From Pseudomonadota bacterium (GTDB lineage: Bacteria; Pseudomonadota; Alphaproteobacteria; Rhodobacterales; Rhodobacteraceae), in contig JAJXZX010000015.1 of the NCBI GenBank assembly GCA_021779835.1, positions 30,256 through 94,255 of the forward strand: a stretch of DNA of 64,000 nucleotides, written 5' to 3'. The first letter of the stretch is position 1, and every line of letters starts with the position of its first letter. This document shows, one piece after another, positions 43,531-54,851 of the stretch. The translations under genes were made by a program, and so were the position numbers. The notes beneath the pieces were generated by a model. The model did not search any database. It was given only the letters and a program-made list of their open reading frames with translations, and was not told the origin of the DNA.

Positions 43531-45876
43531 CTAATGCAGGTTCCCCTGCACCGTCGCCGTTAGTTCCGACAGGGAAAACGGCTTGGGCAAAAAGACCGAA
43601 TTCGGGATGCGGGACTGGGTCTCGGCAAAGGACTCCTCGGCGTAACCCGAGACGAAGATCACCCGGACATCGGGGCGCATTTTCAGCGCCTCTCGCACCC
43701 AACTGGGGCCGTCCATGCCGGGCATGATGACGTCGGTCAGGAAGACATCGACCTCCAGCGTGGGGTCCGCCAACGTTTTCAACGCCTCCTCCGCATTCTC
43801 AGCCTCAATCACCGTATAGCCGTGCAGCCGCAAGGCACGCGAGGCGAAAGCGCGGACCGGCGCCTCGTCTTCGACCAGCAGAATGACGCCCTCACCCGGA
43901 CGCAGGTCGCCAGGGCCGACCGGTATGCGCAGATCGGAGGAGGCCGCTTCCATCTCGGCGAGGTCGGTTGACACCGTCGTATCCTTGCTGTCATAGGCGG
44001 GGAAATAAAGCGAAAACGTGGTGCCGGTCCCCACAATGCTGTCGACAAATATGAACCCACCGGTCTGCTTGACAATGCCGTAGGCGGTCGAAAGACCAAG
44101 GCCAGTGCCCTCGCCCACTTTCTTAGTGGTAAAAAACGGCTCAAAAATCTTCTTGAGCCGCTCGGGCGCGATGCCAGTGCCTTCGTCGCGGACGCGCACG
44201 ATGACATAATCGCCTGCCGGAACTATGGCACGGTCACGAAACAGATCCTCGGCGAGGTGCTTGTTGTCGGTCTCAATCCAGATTGTGCCGCCTTGGGCCA
44301 TCGCGTCGCGCGCATTAACCACCAAGTTCATCAGCACCTGCTCTAACTGTCGCTTGTCGGCGCGGATCAGTTGCAGATTGTCATCATATTTGCGGCTGAG
44401 CCGAACCTTCTCCCCCACCAAACGATTGAGCAGATGGGTCAGGTCGCCCAAGGTTTCCCGAAGGTCGACGAATTCGGGTTTGAGCGTCTGCTTGCGCGAA
44501 AAGGCCAGCAACTGGCGCACGAGGCTTGCGGCGCGGTTGGCGTTCTGATGCACTTGGACGAGGTCACCATAATCGGGGTCGCCGTTTTCGTGCCGCAGCA
44601 AAAGCAAATCGCAGTGGCCAGAGATCGCCGTCAGCAGATTATTGAAATCATGGGCAACACCGCCCGCAAGCTGGCCGATCGCCTGCATCTTTTGGCTTTG
44701 CACGATCTGCGCCTCTAGCGTTTTCAACTCTGTCGCGTCGCTGAGCAGGGCAACGACGCCCGGTCGCCCCTCGTCGACTGTACGGCGTAAAGTGATTTGC
44801 AGAAATCGGTCCGCCTCGGAGCGCGTCACGCGCAACACCTCGGCACGGCTGGCGGCGCGGTCTGCGAGAACGTCGGCCAACCAATCGGCGACCGGGCGCC
44901 CCAACCCCTCCACGAGATCGAAGAACGGCCGCACTTCGTCAACCCCCAGCCCCAAAAGCTCGCGCGCGAGGCGGTTCGCGCTGTGCACCTGCCCCGCTTC
45001 GGTCAGTTGCACCAGGGCCACTGGAAGTGCCTCGAACGACACCTGATCGGCGGTTGAGCGCTGCGCAGCAACGATTGGCGCGGCGAAAAGGTAGATTTCG
45101 CGCCGCTGTCCCGCCCCCTCAACCTCGATGACAATCGCGCGAAACGGGCCGTCTTCGGTTGAAACGATGGTTTCCTCGCCGGAGTGTAGCGGCAGATTGG
45201 GGAATACCCGCTCTAGTGTGGTTGGGCGGCCCCCCAAAACGCGGCGTAGCGGCTCGTTCATGAACAAGATCGTGCCGGTTTTGGAGGCGATCATCATCGG
45301 GAGGCTCACCGCCTCTGCCCCGCGCATCGTGCCCCCGCGGTCAAGCATCTCTTCGAGCCGCCACAGGAATTGCGCGGCGCCAACACGATGCACCGAGAGC
45401 CGCGCATGGCCGCGTCGCGTTACCACATCCTCGCGCGCCGCGCCGAGCGTCGCCGCCTTTGATTGCAGGCGAAACATCACCGACGACGGATTGGCAAACA
45501 GGTTGCCCATCGCGCGGATCAGGCTTTGTCCGCCTTGCGCACCAAAGCGGTCAACCGCCGACTTGTTCTGAAACTCAATTTGCCCGGTCGCATCGGTGCC
45601 GAAGGTCGGCGCTGCGTCATACGCCACCAGCGCGATGACCTGCCGCCGCGCGCTATCTGCAGCGCGCCCTTGCCGCCACCCTCCTACCGCCATCAGCACC
45701 GCAACCGCTGCAAAAACACCACCGCTACTGGCGAAAATCAGTCGCGAAATCGGTTCAGCATGCAGGACGGCAGTCGTGAGGCACCCAATCGCGAAGGCGG
45801 CGAGCCACAACAGACGCACTCGTGCAACAGGCGCGGCATCTGCCATCAGCATTCGGGGTAGCGTGGGTTGCGACAC
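43531..45876 (-). CDS. cckA: Hybrid histidine kinase CckA
   Basis: CckA feeds phosphate through ChpT to the CtrA master regulator. The 781-residue protein has two N-terminal membrane helices (about 20-60) and PAS-like domains (about 85-340). The phosphoacceptor helix [20 protein letters not shown] follows, then the ATPase boxes [10 protein letters not shown] and [15 protein letters not shown]-terminal receiver carries [10 protein letters not shown] and the phosphorylated aspartate in [11 protein letters not shown]. The GTG start has GGAGG at 5 bp. A full CtrA box lies 51 bp upstream, implying feedback. Confidence 0.9.
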   Translation of the reverse strand: MSQPTLPRMLMADAAPVARVRLLWLAAFAIGCLTTAVLHAEPISRLIFASSGGVFAAVAVLMAVGGWRQGRAADSARRQVIALVAYDAAPTFGTDATGQIEFQNKSAVDRFGAQGGQSLIRAMGNLFANPSSVMFRLQSKAATLGAAREDVVTRRGHARLSVHRVGAAQFLWRLEEMLDRGGTMRGAEAVSLPMMIASKTGTILFMNEPLRRVLGGRPTTLERVFPNLPLHSGEETIVSTEDGPFRAIVIEVEGAGQRREIYLFAAPIVAAQRSTADQVSFEALPVALVQLTEAGQVHSANRLARELLGLGVDEVRPFFDLVEGLGRPVADWLADVLADRAASRAEVLRVTRSEADRFLQITLRRTVDEGRPGVVALLSDATELKTLEAQIVQSQKMQAIGQLAGGVAHDFNNLLTAISGHCDLLLLRHENGDPDYGDLVQVHQNANRAASLVRQLLAFSRKQTLKPEFVDLRETLGDLTHLLNRLVGEKVRLSRKYDDNLQLIRADKRQLEQVLMNLVVNARDAMAQGGTIWIETDNKHLAEDLFRDRAIVPAGDYVIVRVRDEGTGIAPERLKKIFEPFFTTKKVGEGTGLGLSTAYGIVKQTGGFIFVDSIVGTGTTFSLYFPAYDSKDTTVSTDLAEMEAASSDLRIPVGPGDLRPGEGVILLVEDEAPVRAFASRALRLHGYTVIEAENAEEALKTLADPTLEVDVFLTDVIMPGMDGPSWVREALKMRPDVRVIFVSGYAEESFAETQSRIPNSVFLPKPFSLSELTATVQGNLH

Positions 45877-45926
45877 AACGTCCTCCGGTTGGGAATCGTT
45901 CCGGCCCAACTAGGGACCTCGAAACC

Positions 45927-45942
45927 TTAAACACAGATTAAC
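45927..45942 (-). promoter_or_regulatory. Full CtrA-type box upstream of cckA
   Basis: TTAA-ACACAGA-TTAAC fits TTAA-N7-TTAAC exactly. It lies 51 bp upstream of the cckA start codon in an AT-rich patch, where it could overlap the promoter. It suggests that CtrA controls expression of its own upstream kinase. Confidence 0.65.
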
Positions 45943-45979
45943 GCCGAATCGTTTCTCGTCTAGGTTGTATATATTTCAA

Positions 45980-47152
45980 TTATTCCCGGCGCAGTACGGC
46001 GATAAAAAATCCGTCGCCGCCGTCCATCGGGGTAAAGCGCCGTTCTGCCTCGAGTTGCCAAGCAGGATGGGCCCCACGGAAGGCTGTAATCTGGTCCGCG
46101 TTTTCGGCGTCTAGCAGCGAGCAAGTGGCATAGGCCAGTACTCCACCGCGGCGCACAAGTGTTGATGCAGACGCGAGAATTTCCTGTTGAAGCGTGACAA
46201 GTTCCGCCAGCCGCTCCTCTGTCAGCGCCCATTTGGCCTCGGGTGCCCGACGCCAACTGCCGCTGCCAGTGCAGGGCACATCGGCCAGGACGAGGTCGAA
46301 TTGCCCTGCCCCGCTAAGCTGCTCTGTGGTAAGGGCTTTTACCGAAATGCCTGCCCGCTTGGCGCGGGCTGGCAGATCGCGCATACGGCCGGGGTCGGCG
46401 TCATGGGTGAACAAGGTGAGGTCGGCGCCGGTGGACATCGCGAGGGTTTTGCCGCCACCGCCGGCACAAAAATCAAGTACGCGCTGGCCATCGGCAAGCG
46501 GCAGCGCCTCAACCAGCGCTTGCGACGCGACATCTTGCAGTTCCACCACGCCATCGAGGTAGCTTGGCCCGATTTGAATTTTACGTGCATTTTCCGTAAC
46601 TTCCAAGGCGGTCTTCGCAAGGGGGTGCGGCTGCGTGCGGATGCCTTCGCGGGCGAGATCGGCCATTGCGGCCTCGCGCGTGGTGCGGCGGGTGTTGACG
46701 CGCAGGAACACCGGCGCGCGGTGGCGGAGCGCGTGCATCACCGGCACAAAATTCGCGCCTAGGCTGTTTTTCAAAGCAGGAGCGAGCCAGTCTGGGCAGT
46801 CGATATTTACGTTAGGTTCAAGCTGTACGTCTCTGTTAAAATGCACACTTTCTGCATCGGTTAATGGGGCTGGTGCGTGGCCTATACCGGTGAACACCCC
46901 TGTCGGATCCACGCCCGCATCGCGCAGCGCGCCGAGCATGAGGCCGCGCCCGGTAAGCGCGCCGCCGAGTGCCGCGAAGGAGCGGCGACAGCGGATGGCG
47001 CCGAAAACATGGTCGCGGATCGCAGCGCGATCGCTGGAGCCCGCAAAACGGTTGCCGCGCGCCCAGCCTGTCAGGGCCTGTTCGCCAGGGGTGCCGGACA
47101 GAATGCGGTCAAGCACGTCGATTGCGGCGCTGATGCGGGCCTCTGGGGTCAT
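45980..47152 (-). CDS. RsmB/NOP-family RNA cytosine-C5 methyltransferase
   Basis: This 390-residue SAM-dependent RNA m5C methyltransferase has an N-terminal NusB-like helical region, motif I VLDFCAGGGGKTLAMS, motif IV DVPCTGSGSWRR and motif VI YATCSLLDAEN with its catalytic cysteine. RsmB methylates 16S rRNA, but the paralogue and its exact target cannot be fixed from sequence. It ends 104 bp before the cckA start on the same strand. Confidence 0.88.
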   Translation of the reverse strand: MTPEARISAAIDVLDRILSGTPGEQALTGWARGNRFAGSSDRAAIRDHVFGAIRCRRSFAALGGALTGRGLMLGALRDAGVDPTGVFTGIGHAPAPLTDAESVHFNRDVQLEPNVNIDCPDWLAPALKNSLGANFVPVMHALRHRAPVFLRVNTRRTTREAAMADLAREGIRTQPHPLAKTALEVTENARKIQIGPSYLDGVVELQDVASQALVEALPLADGQRVLDFCAGGGGKTLAMSTGADLTLFTHDADPGRMRDLPARAKRAGISVKALTTEQLSGAGQFDLVLADVPCTGSGSWRRAPEAKWALTEERLAELVTLQQEILASASTLVRRGGVLAYATCSLLDAENADQITAFRGAHPAWQLEAERRFTPMDGGDGFFIAVLRRE

Positions 47153-47231
47153 GACTTACCTCATGTGAAACATCAATATAGCGCGCCAACAAATTGATAT
47201 ACTTTGATTATCGGCATTCAAAATAAGACAA

Positions 47232-47258
47232 CGCCGCACCCGTGGATCGGATGCGGCG
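47232..47258 (-). terminator. Intrinsic terminator after the PhyH/dehydrogenase operon
   Basis: CGCCGCA and TGCGGCG pair around a 13-base loop. On the minus strand TTGTCTTATTTT follows the stem. It ends transcription of the dioxygenase gene at 47301. Confidence 0.7.
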
Positions 47259-47300
47259 CCTTTGCTTAGCCCAGTGGCGCTTGATTTGAAAGGGCTGCGC

Positions 47301-48476
47301 TTACGCGCGTTGCCGGGTTGCCAGCGCCTCAAGCGCTGCCGTGAAGGCGTCTGGTGCCATGTGCGCCGCCAACGCGCGGCGCATCAGGGCGGCTTGCGTT
47401 TCGGGTGCGAGGCCGCCCACCGGTGGATCGCGGTCGAGGTTGGTGGGGAAGGAATAGCCCTCTGCGGTGGAGGCAATCGCGGCGTCAATCTGTGAGACGC
47501 TGAACCCGGAAATGCCCCGCAACAACACCGGATAGAGCAGCGTGCACATCTTTTGGCGGTCCACGGTTTCCATCGCGCGGCCGAAGGCAGAGGAGACCTG
47601 CACGAGGTTCACGAAGCGTTCGACATTCGTGGTGCGATTGGTGCCTGCCGCGTGCAAAAGCGCCGGGTTGAAGAAGATTGCGTCGCCCTTTGACAGCGGG
47701 AGTTGCACGAAATTCTCCTCAAAATACGTGCGAAAGGCGGGCAGACGCCATGCGGCATAGCCCGCGCGATAGGCCTGCGAGAAGGGCAGAAGCTTGGTCG
47801 GGCCGCTTTCAACGCTCATGTCGCAATGTGCGATGGCGCCCTGAAGGGTCAGCACGGGCGAGAGGTCGTGAACATGGGCCGGATACTGCGCCGAAAGGTC
47901 CGCCGTCTGAAAGCCAAGATGGTAATCCCGGTGCGCCAGTTGCGCGGCACCGCCGGGATGCACGAGGTTGACCTGCGCCGTCATCTGGTAATTGGGGCCA
48001 AGCCACGCCTCGCACGCCGCCTGCATGTAGGGATTGCCAAAGCAGCGCGCATAGGTTTCGGGGTCGGCCTCGCACAGCTTTTGCAGCGAGTTCCAGATGC
48101 GGTCGTTACTGCCCGCCTTGCCGAAGTGGTCGGCAGCGACACCGTTCGCCGCACGCTCTGCCGCGATGATGTTGAGGTAAATTTCCGTGGATCGATCCAG
48201 CGCCGAGGTGTCGGCGTAAGCACCGCGGATCACAAAGACGCCCGCCCCCTGCATCAGCACGCGCGCCCATTCGGCCAAAAGACCGCGACGCGCGGTGCCA
48301 TCAGCCAGCATCGGCGCCAAACGCGCGGCGTCATAAAGGGGGATGTTCTTTGCGACCTCGGTCGCCAGTGGCACCTCCGCCGGGGTCAGGCTGCGGGCGC
48401 ACAGGGCGGCGAGATCCTCGACACGGCAGTCTTCGGCGGTGAAAAACGCGGGGCTTTGGGTCAGCATGGTATCCAT
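47301..48476 (-). CDS. Phytanoyl-CoA dioxygenase-family (PhyH) protein
   Basis: This 391-residue Fe(II)/2-oxoglutarate-dependent oxygenase has the metal motif HRDYHLGF (H-x-D) and a late histidine in FFNPALLHAAGTNRT, with the 2-oxoglutarate arginine nearby. PhyH relatives hydroxylate varied substrates, so fatty-acid activity is not implied. It is the second gene in an operon with a Gfo/Idh/MocA dehydrogenase (9-bp gap), which hints at sugar- or polyol-derived substrates. Confidence 0.83.
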   Translation of the reverse strand: MDTMLTQSPAFFTAEDCRVEDLAALCARSLTPAEVPLATEVAKNIPLYDAARLAPMLADGTARRGLLAEWARVLMQGAGVFVIRGAYADTSALDRSTEIYLNIIAAERAANGVAADHFGKAGSNDRIWNSLQKLCEADPETYARCFGNPYMQAACEAWLGPNYQMTAQVNLVHPGGAAQLAHRDYHLGFQTADLSAQYPAHVHDLSPVLTLQGAIAHCDMSVESGPTKLLPFSQAYRAGYAAWRLPAFRTYFEENFVQLPLSKGDAIFFNPALLHAAGTNRTTNVERFVNLVQVSSAFGRAMETVDRQKMCTLLYPVLLRGISGFSVSQIDAAIASTAEGYSFPTNLDRDPPVGGLAPETQAALMRRALAAHMAPDAFTAALEALATRQRA

Positions 48477-48485
48477 CGGAACCTC

Positions 48486-49658
48486 CTAGCGGAACATGGG
48501 TGGGCGGGCGTCGACCCAGGTGCCGTCCGCCTTGGCAGAGCCGACGGCGGCATGGATCGCGGCGATGGAGCGCAGGCCATCCTCGACCCGCGGATAAAGA
48601 TCGGCGGCCTGCGGCACGGGTTGACCGGCGGCGCGGGCGCGGATTGCCTCGGCCAGATCGGCGTAGATGTTACCGAAGGCGAGTGGCATCCCCTCGGCAT
48701 GGCCAACCGTGACCCGGCTGGCGCGGTCGGCCTCGGGCGATAGGTTGCCCTCGCCGCGTTCAATCACCTGAAGGCGCTGGCCAAGCGGCATATAGTAGAG
48801 TTGGTTCGGCTGTTCCTGCGCCCAACGAAGGCCGCCGTTTTCACCGAACACTTGCAGCGTCAGCCCATGCTGTCGCCCAAGCGCGATAGACGAGGTCCAG
48901 AGCCGCCCGACGGTGCCGCCGCTCATACGAAAGTTCACCATCGCGTCGTCTTCCAGCGCGCGCCCCGGAACACAGGCGGCAAAGTCGGCAGACAGGCGCT
49001 CAACCTCTTGTCCTGTAACGAAACTTGCCATGTGGAGTGCGTGGATGCCGCAATCTGCGAATTGCGCCGAGACGCCCGCCTGCGCCGGGTCGTAGCGCCA
49101 GCGCACGCGCGGGTTTTCGGCGTCGGCGGCATTGGCGTGGTGGCCGTGCGCGAATTCGGCCACCACGACGCGCACGCGGCCCAGATCGCCGCGCGCCACC
49201 ATCGCACGCATGTGGCGCACCAGCGCGTAGCCGCTGTAGCCGTAGTTGACCGCGCAGATCGCGCCCGAGGTCTGCGCGGTGCGCACCAGATCCTCGGCCT
49301 CGGCCACCGTCACGGTGAGGGGCTTTTCACAAAGCACGTTGAACCCCGCCCGAAGGAACGCTTTGGTGATCTCATAATGGGTGGAGTTCGGCGTGGCGAC
49401 GGTGACGAGGTCCAACCGGTCCTTGCGCGCGGTCTCTGCCGCCAGCATTTCGCGCCAGTCCCCATAGGCGCGGTCGGAGGCGACGCCCAGCGTTTGCGCG
49501 TAGGCCCGCCCGGCTGCGGGGTTGTGGTCCAAGGCACCCGCAACAAAGGCGAAGGCACCATCGAGGCCTGCCGCAAGCCGGTGCGCCGGGCCGATCTGAC
49601 TGCCCTCGCCGCCACCGATCAAGCCCCAATTCAGTTTCGCACCACCCGACATCGCCAT
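48486..49658 (-). CDS. Gfo/Idh/MocA-family oxidoreductase
   Basis: This 390-residue NAD(P)-dependent dehydrogenase has the Rossmann start WGLIGGGEGSQIGPAHRLAA, the signature GFNVLCEKPLTVTVAEAEDLV (EKP) and the catalytic-region histidine in FADCGIHALHMASF. It would oxidise a sugar, inositol or related compound. GGGGAGG precedes the chosen ATG. It is followed at 9 bp by the PhyH protein. The exact substrate is unknown. Confidence 0.88.
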   Translation of the reverse strand: MAMSGGAKLNWGLIGGGEGSQIGPAHRLAAGLDGAFAFVAGALDHNPAAGRAYAQTLGVASDRAYGDWREMLAAETARKDRLDLVTVATPNSTHYEITKAFLRAGFNVLCEKPLTVTVAEAEDLVRTAQTSGAICAVNYGYSGYALVRHMRAMVARGDLGRVRVVVAEFAHGHHANAADAENPRVRWRYDPAQAGVSAQFADCGIHALHMASFVTGQEVERLSADFAACVPGRALEDDAMVNFRMSGGTVGRLWTSSIALGRQHGLTLQVFGENGGLRWAQEQPNQLYYMPLGQRLQVIERGEGNLSPEADRASRVTVGHAEGMPLAFGNIYADLAEAIRARAAGQPVPQAADLYPRVEDGLRSIAAIHAAVGSAKADGTWVDARPPMFR

Positions 49659-49785
49659 GCCATCCTCCCCGATGATCTGTTGCGGCGATAGAGCCTGCGG
49701 TGCCGGCAAGCGTCAATCGGACGCGGGGAAAAGCCGCGCATTTCGCATCAAAACCCTCATTTGGCCGAAGGGATATTTGACGAAA

Positions 49786-49817
49786 AAAGCCCGGAGCCTT
49801 GCGAGGCTCCGGGCTTT
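49786..49817 (-). terminator. guaB intrinsic terminator
   Basis: AAAGCCCGGAGCCT and AGGCTCCGGGCTTT form a 14-bp stem around TGCG, just after the guaB stop. On the minus strand a TTTTTT run follows. This is a strong factor-independent terminator. Confidence 0.92.
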
Positions 49818-49838
49818 CTTATCGTGCTGTGGGCCAGG

Positions 49839-51365
<1,527 letters not shown>

Positions 51366-52355
51366 TTAAGCCACCGCAGCGTTGGTGCGGCCCGCCAACT
51401 GGCCCTTTGCCCACAGCTTCAGCACCTTCACCGCGATCACCGGCACCGCAACGGTGGCGGCGACCAGCGCCAGCATCCCGATGAAACGCCAGCCCGCGCC
51501 GAAGCCCGCCGCGTCCAGCGCGAAGCCCATGTTGGCAAAGGCGGCGATCGGGAAGGTGAAGGCACCCCAGAACGGGCTGAACCCGGCGGCGGCGATCCAG
51601 CGGCCAGCGGACAAAAGCGCAAAGAACATGGCAAGCGCCAGCACGCCAAAGCCAAGCGCCAGCCCGTTCAGCCCAATCGAGGCCGCGACAATGGCGAACA
51701 GACAGGCAGGCGCCAGATGGACCGCCAACAGCGGGCGCAGCGGCGCAGGCACGCTCGCCCGCGCGAATTGCACCGCACTCACGCCCCAGATCAGCACCGC
51801 CGCCGCCATCGTCGCCTGCAGGATCAGCCCCGACAGTGCGACATAACCCAACGGCACCGCCGCCAGTGGCGCGAGGATGAAGCCGACATAGCTCAGATGC
51901 CAGATCGGCGTCACGCGCCGCCGCTCTGCCGGGCCGCGCGCCATCACCCAGGTCAGCAGCAGCGCCAGCGTGGCGTGGAGCGCGAGGCCGATCCACAGCA
52001 CCCACTCGCCAAGCCCCGGCGCATAGGCCAGCAGCACCGCCGCCGACAGCATCACGCTATCGGTCAGCGCGGCCAAGCCCGCCCGCCCCGGCAAAACGTG
52101 CAGATCGTCCAACACCACACCGGGCCGCCGCGCCAGCTTGACGCCATAGGCCAGCACCCCAAAGGCGAACAGCAAGATCACCGCGCCCAGCACCAGATCC
52201 GACACACCAATATCCAGCCCGAACGATGACGCGCCACGCCGCCAGCCAAGGCCAAGGCCCAACAGCCCCAGCATCGGCGGAAAGATCGCGGGCGGCACAT
52301 CGCGCCACAGCCCGCGTGGGCGGGCGGGCTTCAGGTTCAGGAAATCGGTCTGCAT
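51366..52355 (-). CDS. TehA/SLAC1-like (TDT family) membrane transporter
   Basis: This 329-residue protein has about ten hydrophobic segments. It starts PPAIFPPMLGLLGLGLGWRR, the typical N-terminal signature of the tellurite-resistance/dicarboxylate transporter (TDT) family related to plant anion channel SLAC1. Substrates in the family include tellurite-linked compounds and dicarboxylates, and here the substrate is unknown. It stands alone on the minus strand after guaB. Confidence 0.8.
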   Translation of the reverse strand: MQTDFLNLKPARPRGLWRDVPPAIFPPMLGLLGLGLGWRRGASSFGLDIGVSDLVLGAVILLFAFGVLAYGVKLARRPGVVLDDLHVLPGRAGLAALTDSVMLSAAVLLAYAPGLGEWVLWIGLALHATLALLLTWVMARGPAERRRVTPIWHLSYVGFILAPLAAVPLGYVALSGLILQATMAAAVLIWGVSAVQFARASVPAPLRPLLAVHLAPACLFAIVAASIGLNGLALGFGVLALAMFFALLSAGRWIAAAGFSPFWGAFTFPIAAFANMGFALDAAGFGAGWRFIGMLALVAATVAVPVIAVKVLKLWAKGQLAGRTNAAVA

Positions 52356-52450
52356 CAGCGCCCTCCTAAGGTCTCTCTCACGCCCCCGATAGCAGCCTGA
52401 TCGGCCCGCGTCGCGCCCAGATCACACCCCGCGCGCATCTGCCGCCCCCT

Positions 52451-52520
52451 CATTGCTTTGGTCGAAATATCCTCGGGGGGGAGGCGCCCAAGGGCGCCGT
52501 TGGGGGGCAGACAGCCCCCC
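52451..52520 (+). repeat. Dispersed intergenic element, copy D, with GC hairpins
   Basis: CATTGCTTTGGTCGAAATATCC is followed by TCGGGGGG, a small hairpin GGCGCCCAAGGGCGCC and then GGGGGGC-AGACA-GCCCCCC. It is the best match to copy A, including the AGACA loop. It is antisense to both neighbouring genes and lies between two separate transcription units. Confidence 0.75.
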
Positions 52521-52525
52521 TCGCC

Positions 52526-53323
52526 TCACGCCTCGCCGCGCAAATAGGGAAACCAGTCGGCGCGCAGCCTCTGCCCCGCGACCATGCCATGCCCCGGATA
52601 GGGCGGCGAGGTGGGACCAGGGCGGTCGCGATAGACCGCGTCATCCCCCACCAGCCGCAGCGAAAAGGCGCGGCGGCGATTGGCAGAGTTGTTGCCGCGC
52701 GCGCCGTGCAGCGTGCCATAGTTGAACGCCACAGCATCGCCCGGCTCCATCGCCCACTCCAGCACACGCATCCCCTCGGCATCCGGGTCGGGCACCGGCA
52801 TGTAGGCCTCGGGGTCGGGATAGAAGCTGGTCTCGGCCAGCCAGCGGGTTGGCAGCACCTCTTTCGGCCACAGATGCGAGCCCGCGACGCAGCGCAGGCT
52901 GGCCTCGCGCACCGCGTCCATCGGCGACCAGAAGCTGACCGTCTGCTTGCCGCCGACAAAGTAATAGGGGCCGTCCTGATGCCAAGGCGTGGGTTTCGAG
53001 GTTCCGGGTTCCTTGACCAGCACATGATCGTGGAACATCTGCACCCGGTTCGAGCCCATCAGCCGTGCCGCGACCTCGGCCACGTCAGAGTTGCGGATCA
53101 CGTCGGCAAACTCCGGGATACGCTCCCAATTGCAGTAGTCGTCGAAGAAACGCCCACCCTCGCCCGGTTTCAGGTTTTCGGCGGCACAGGGGCCGGGTTC
53201 GGCAATGTTGCGTTCGATCCCGGTGCGGATCACATCAACCCAATCGGCCCAGAGACCCTTTACCAGCACGACACCGTCGCGCTGATAAGCCTCGATCATC
53301 TCTTCGGTCACTTGCGTCGCCAT
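52526..53323 (-). CDS. Phytanoyl-CoA dioxygenase-family protein
   Basis: This 265-residue Fe(II)/2-oxoglutarate oxygenase has the metal motif WHQDGPYY (H-x-D), a second histidine in FNYGTLHGARGNNSANRRRAFSLRL with the 2-oxoglutarate arginine, and a substrate-lid helix. It is much shorter than the PhyH at 47301 and clearly separate in sequence. The substrate is unknown. It is followed by a small hypothetical gene on the same strand. Confidence 0.83.
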   Translation of the reverse strand: MATQVTEEMIEAYQRDGVVLVKGLWADWVDVIRTGIERNIAEPGPCAAENLKPGEGGRFFDDYCNWERIPEFADVIRNSDVAEVAARLMGSNRVQMFHDHVLVKEPGTSKPTPWHQDGPYYFVGGKQTVSFWSPMDAVREASLRCVAGSHLWPKEVLPTRWLAETSFYPDPEAYMPVPDPDAEGMRVLEWAMEPGDAVAFNYGTLHGARGNNSANRRRAFSLRLVGDDAVYRDRPGPTSPPYPGHGMVAGQRLRADWFPYLRGEA

Positions 53324-53451
53324 TGGACACCCTCCGCGCGAATCCCCGGTTGAGACGAGGATTGCACGAAACCAAGGCGTTTTCCCAGAGGACGATGCGG
53401 GCCGGGCGGCAGCGCCTGCCCGGCCCCCGCAAGCTACGCCAAAGCCGGGGC

Positions 53452-53595
53452 TTACTTCTTGCCCTTTTGCGCCTCATTCAGCCGCGAGGCCGTGTTGGGC
53501 GCGGTCGCCGCCATTCCGGCGGTAGCCAGAACCTTCGGCTTTTCCTTCTTCGGCTTCTTGGCTTCCTTGTTGGTCCGTATTTGACCCTTGGCCAT
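53452..53595 (-). CDS. Small lysine-rich protein
   Basis: This 47-residue, very basic protein reads MAKGQIRTNKEAKKPKKEKPK and then a short neutral tail. The ribosome site AAGGGATG is present. Such small Lys-rich proteins recur in Rhodobacterales, but I know no function. A hairpin (GGGCCGGGC/GCCCGGCCC near 53399-53428) follows without a T-run. Confidence 0.55.
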   Translation of the reverse strand: MAKGQIRTNKEAKKPKKEKPKVLATAGMAATAPNTASRLNEAQKGKK

Positions 53596-53748
53596 GGTTA
53601 ACATCCCTTCCGGCAAGTCCCGCGTCGGTCCCATGACCGCCAGGACGAAGAGCGCGCCGGTTGCGGGGGGCAAAAGCCGCCCCGCGCGCCGTCTTCGAGT
53701 TCAGGATTGCGCCCGCAAGGGAGTGCTGTCAATGGCCGCGACCGGACC

Positions 53749-54837
53749 TCAGCGGTAAAGCAGCGAGCGGCCGTTGGCGAACAGATGCACCTTCTTCGGA
53801 TCCACGCCAAGCCGCACCTGCTTGCGCCGCAAGTCCCCGTGAATGCCGGGAAGTTTCGCGATCACCTGCGCCGCGTCGCCCTTCTTGTCGAAGTAAAGCA
53901 CGGTGACCTCGCCCAGTTCCTCGGTAAAGGCGACGGAGCCTTCGAACACATGTTCCGCGGCCTCGGTTGGCACCATGTCTTCGGGCCGCACGCCAAGGTT
54001 CACCTTCATGCCCTTGTCGCTGGTTTTGGTCGCCATCGCGGCCCGCACAAGACCGCCGGTGGAAAGTTTCACCACGGTTTCCGCCCCGGTCTCGACAATC
54101 TCTCCCGGCAGAAGGTTCATCGACGGCGAGCCGATGAACTGCGCCACGAATTCGTTTTCCGGGCGCTCATAAAGATCAAGCGGAGAGCCGACTTGGCTGA
54201 TGCCTCCGCCTGCCAGCACCACGATACGCGTGGCCAGCGTCATCGCCTCGACCTGATCGTGGGTGACGTAGATCATCGTCGATTCCGGCATCGCCTCTTT
54301 CAGCTGAGCGATCTCGATGCGCGTCGCCACGCGAAGGGCGGCGTCGAGGTTCGACAGCGGTTCGTCGAACAGGTAAACCTTGGGGTCGCGCACAATGGCG
54401 CGGCCGATGGCAACCCGCTGACGCTGACCACCCGAAAGCGCCTTGGGCAAGCGGTCGAGGTAGGGCGTCAGTTGCAGAATGCGCGCGGCCTTTTCCACCG
54501 CAGCATCAATCTCTGCCTTGGTTTTCTTGGCAATCTTCAGTGCGAAGGCCATGTTGTCGCGCACCGTCATATGCGGGTAAAGCGCATAGGACTGGAACAC
54601 CATCGCGATGCCGCGCTGTGCCGGCGGCACATCGTTCATCGGGATGCCGTCGATGCTCAGCGTGCCGCCCGTGATCGATTCAAGCCCCGCCACCATGCGC
54701 AGCAAGGTTGACTTGCCGCAGCCCGAGGGGCCGACAAAGACGATCAGCTCGCCCTGCTTGATGTCGAGGTTGATGTTCGACAGAACCTTCACCTCGCCAT
54801 AGGCTTTCGCCACGTCCGTCATAATCAAGTCGGCCAT
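53749..54837 (-). CDS. aglK: ABC transporter ATPase for alpha-glucosides (AglK)
   Basis: This 362-residue MalK/UgpC-type ATPase has Walker A GPSGCGKST, signature LSGGQRQRVAIGRA, Walker B VYLFDEPLSNLD, H-loop VTHDQVEAM and a C-terminal OB-type TOBE domain from about residue 240. It powers the AglEFG importer. GGGGAGGAAGG precedes the ATG, 14 bp after aglA. It is the last gene of the agl operon. Confidence 0.92.
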   Translation of the reverse strand: MADLIMTDVAKAYGEVKVLSNINLDIKQGELIVFVGPSGCGKSTLLRMVAGLESITGGTLSIDGIPMNDVPPAQRGIAMVFQSYALYPHMTVRDNMAFALKIAKKTKAEIDAAVEKAARILQLTPYLDRLPKALSGGQRQRVAIGRAIVRDPKVYLFDEPLSNLDAALRVATRIEIAQLKEAMPESTMIYVTHDQVEAMTLATRIVVLAGGGISQVGSPLDLYERPENEFVAQFIGSPSMNLLPGEIVETGAETVVKLSTGGLVRAAMATKTSDKGMKVNLGVRPEDMVPTEAAEHVFEGSVAFTEELGEVTVLYFDKKGDAAQVIAKLPGIHGDLRRKQVRLGVDPKKVHLFANGRSLLYR

Positions 54838-54851
54838 GATGCCTTCCTCCC

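Noticed and set aside
53399..53428. Hairpin GGGCCGGGC/GCCCGGCCC as a terminator of the Lys-rich gene
   Set aside because: There is no T-run on the relevant strand, so termination is not supported.
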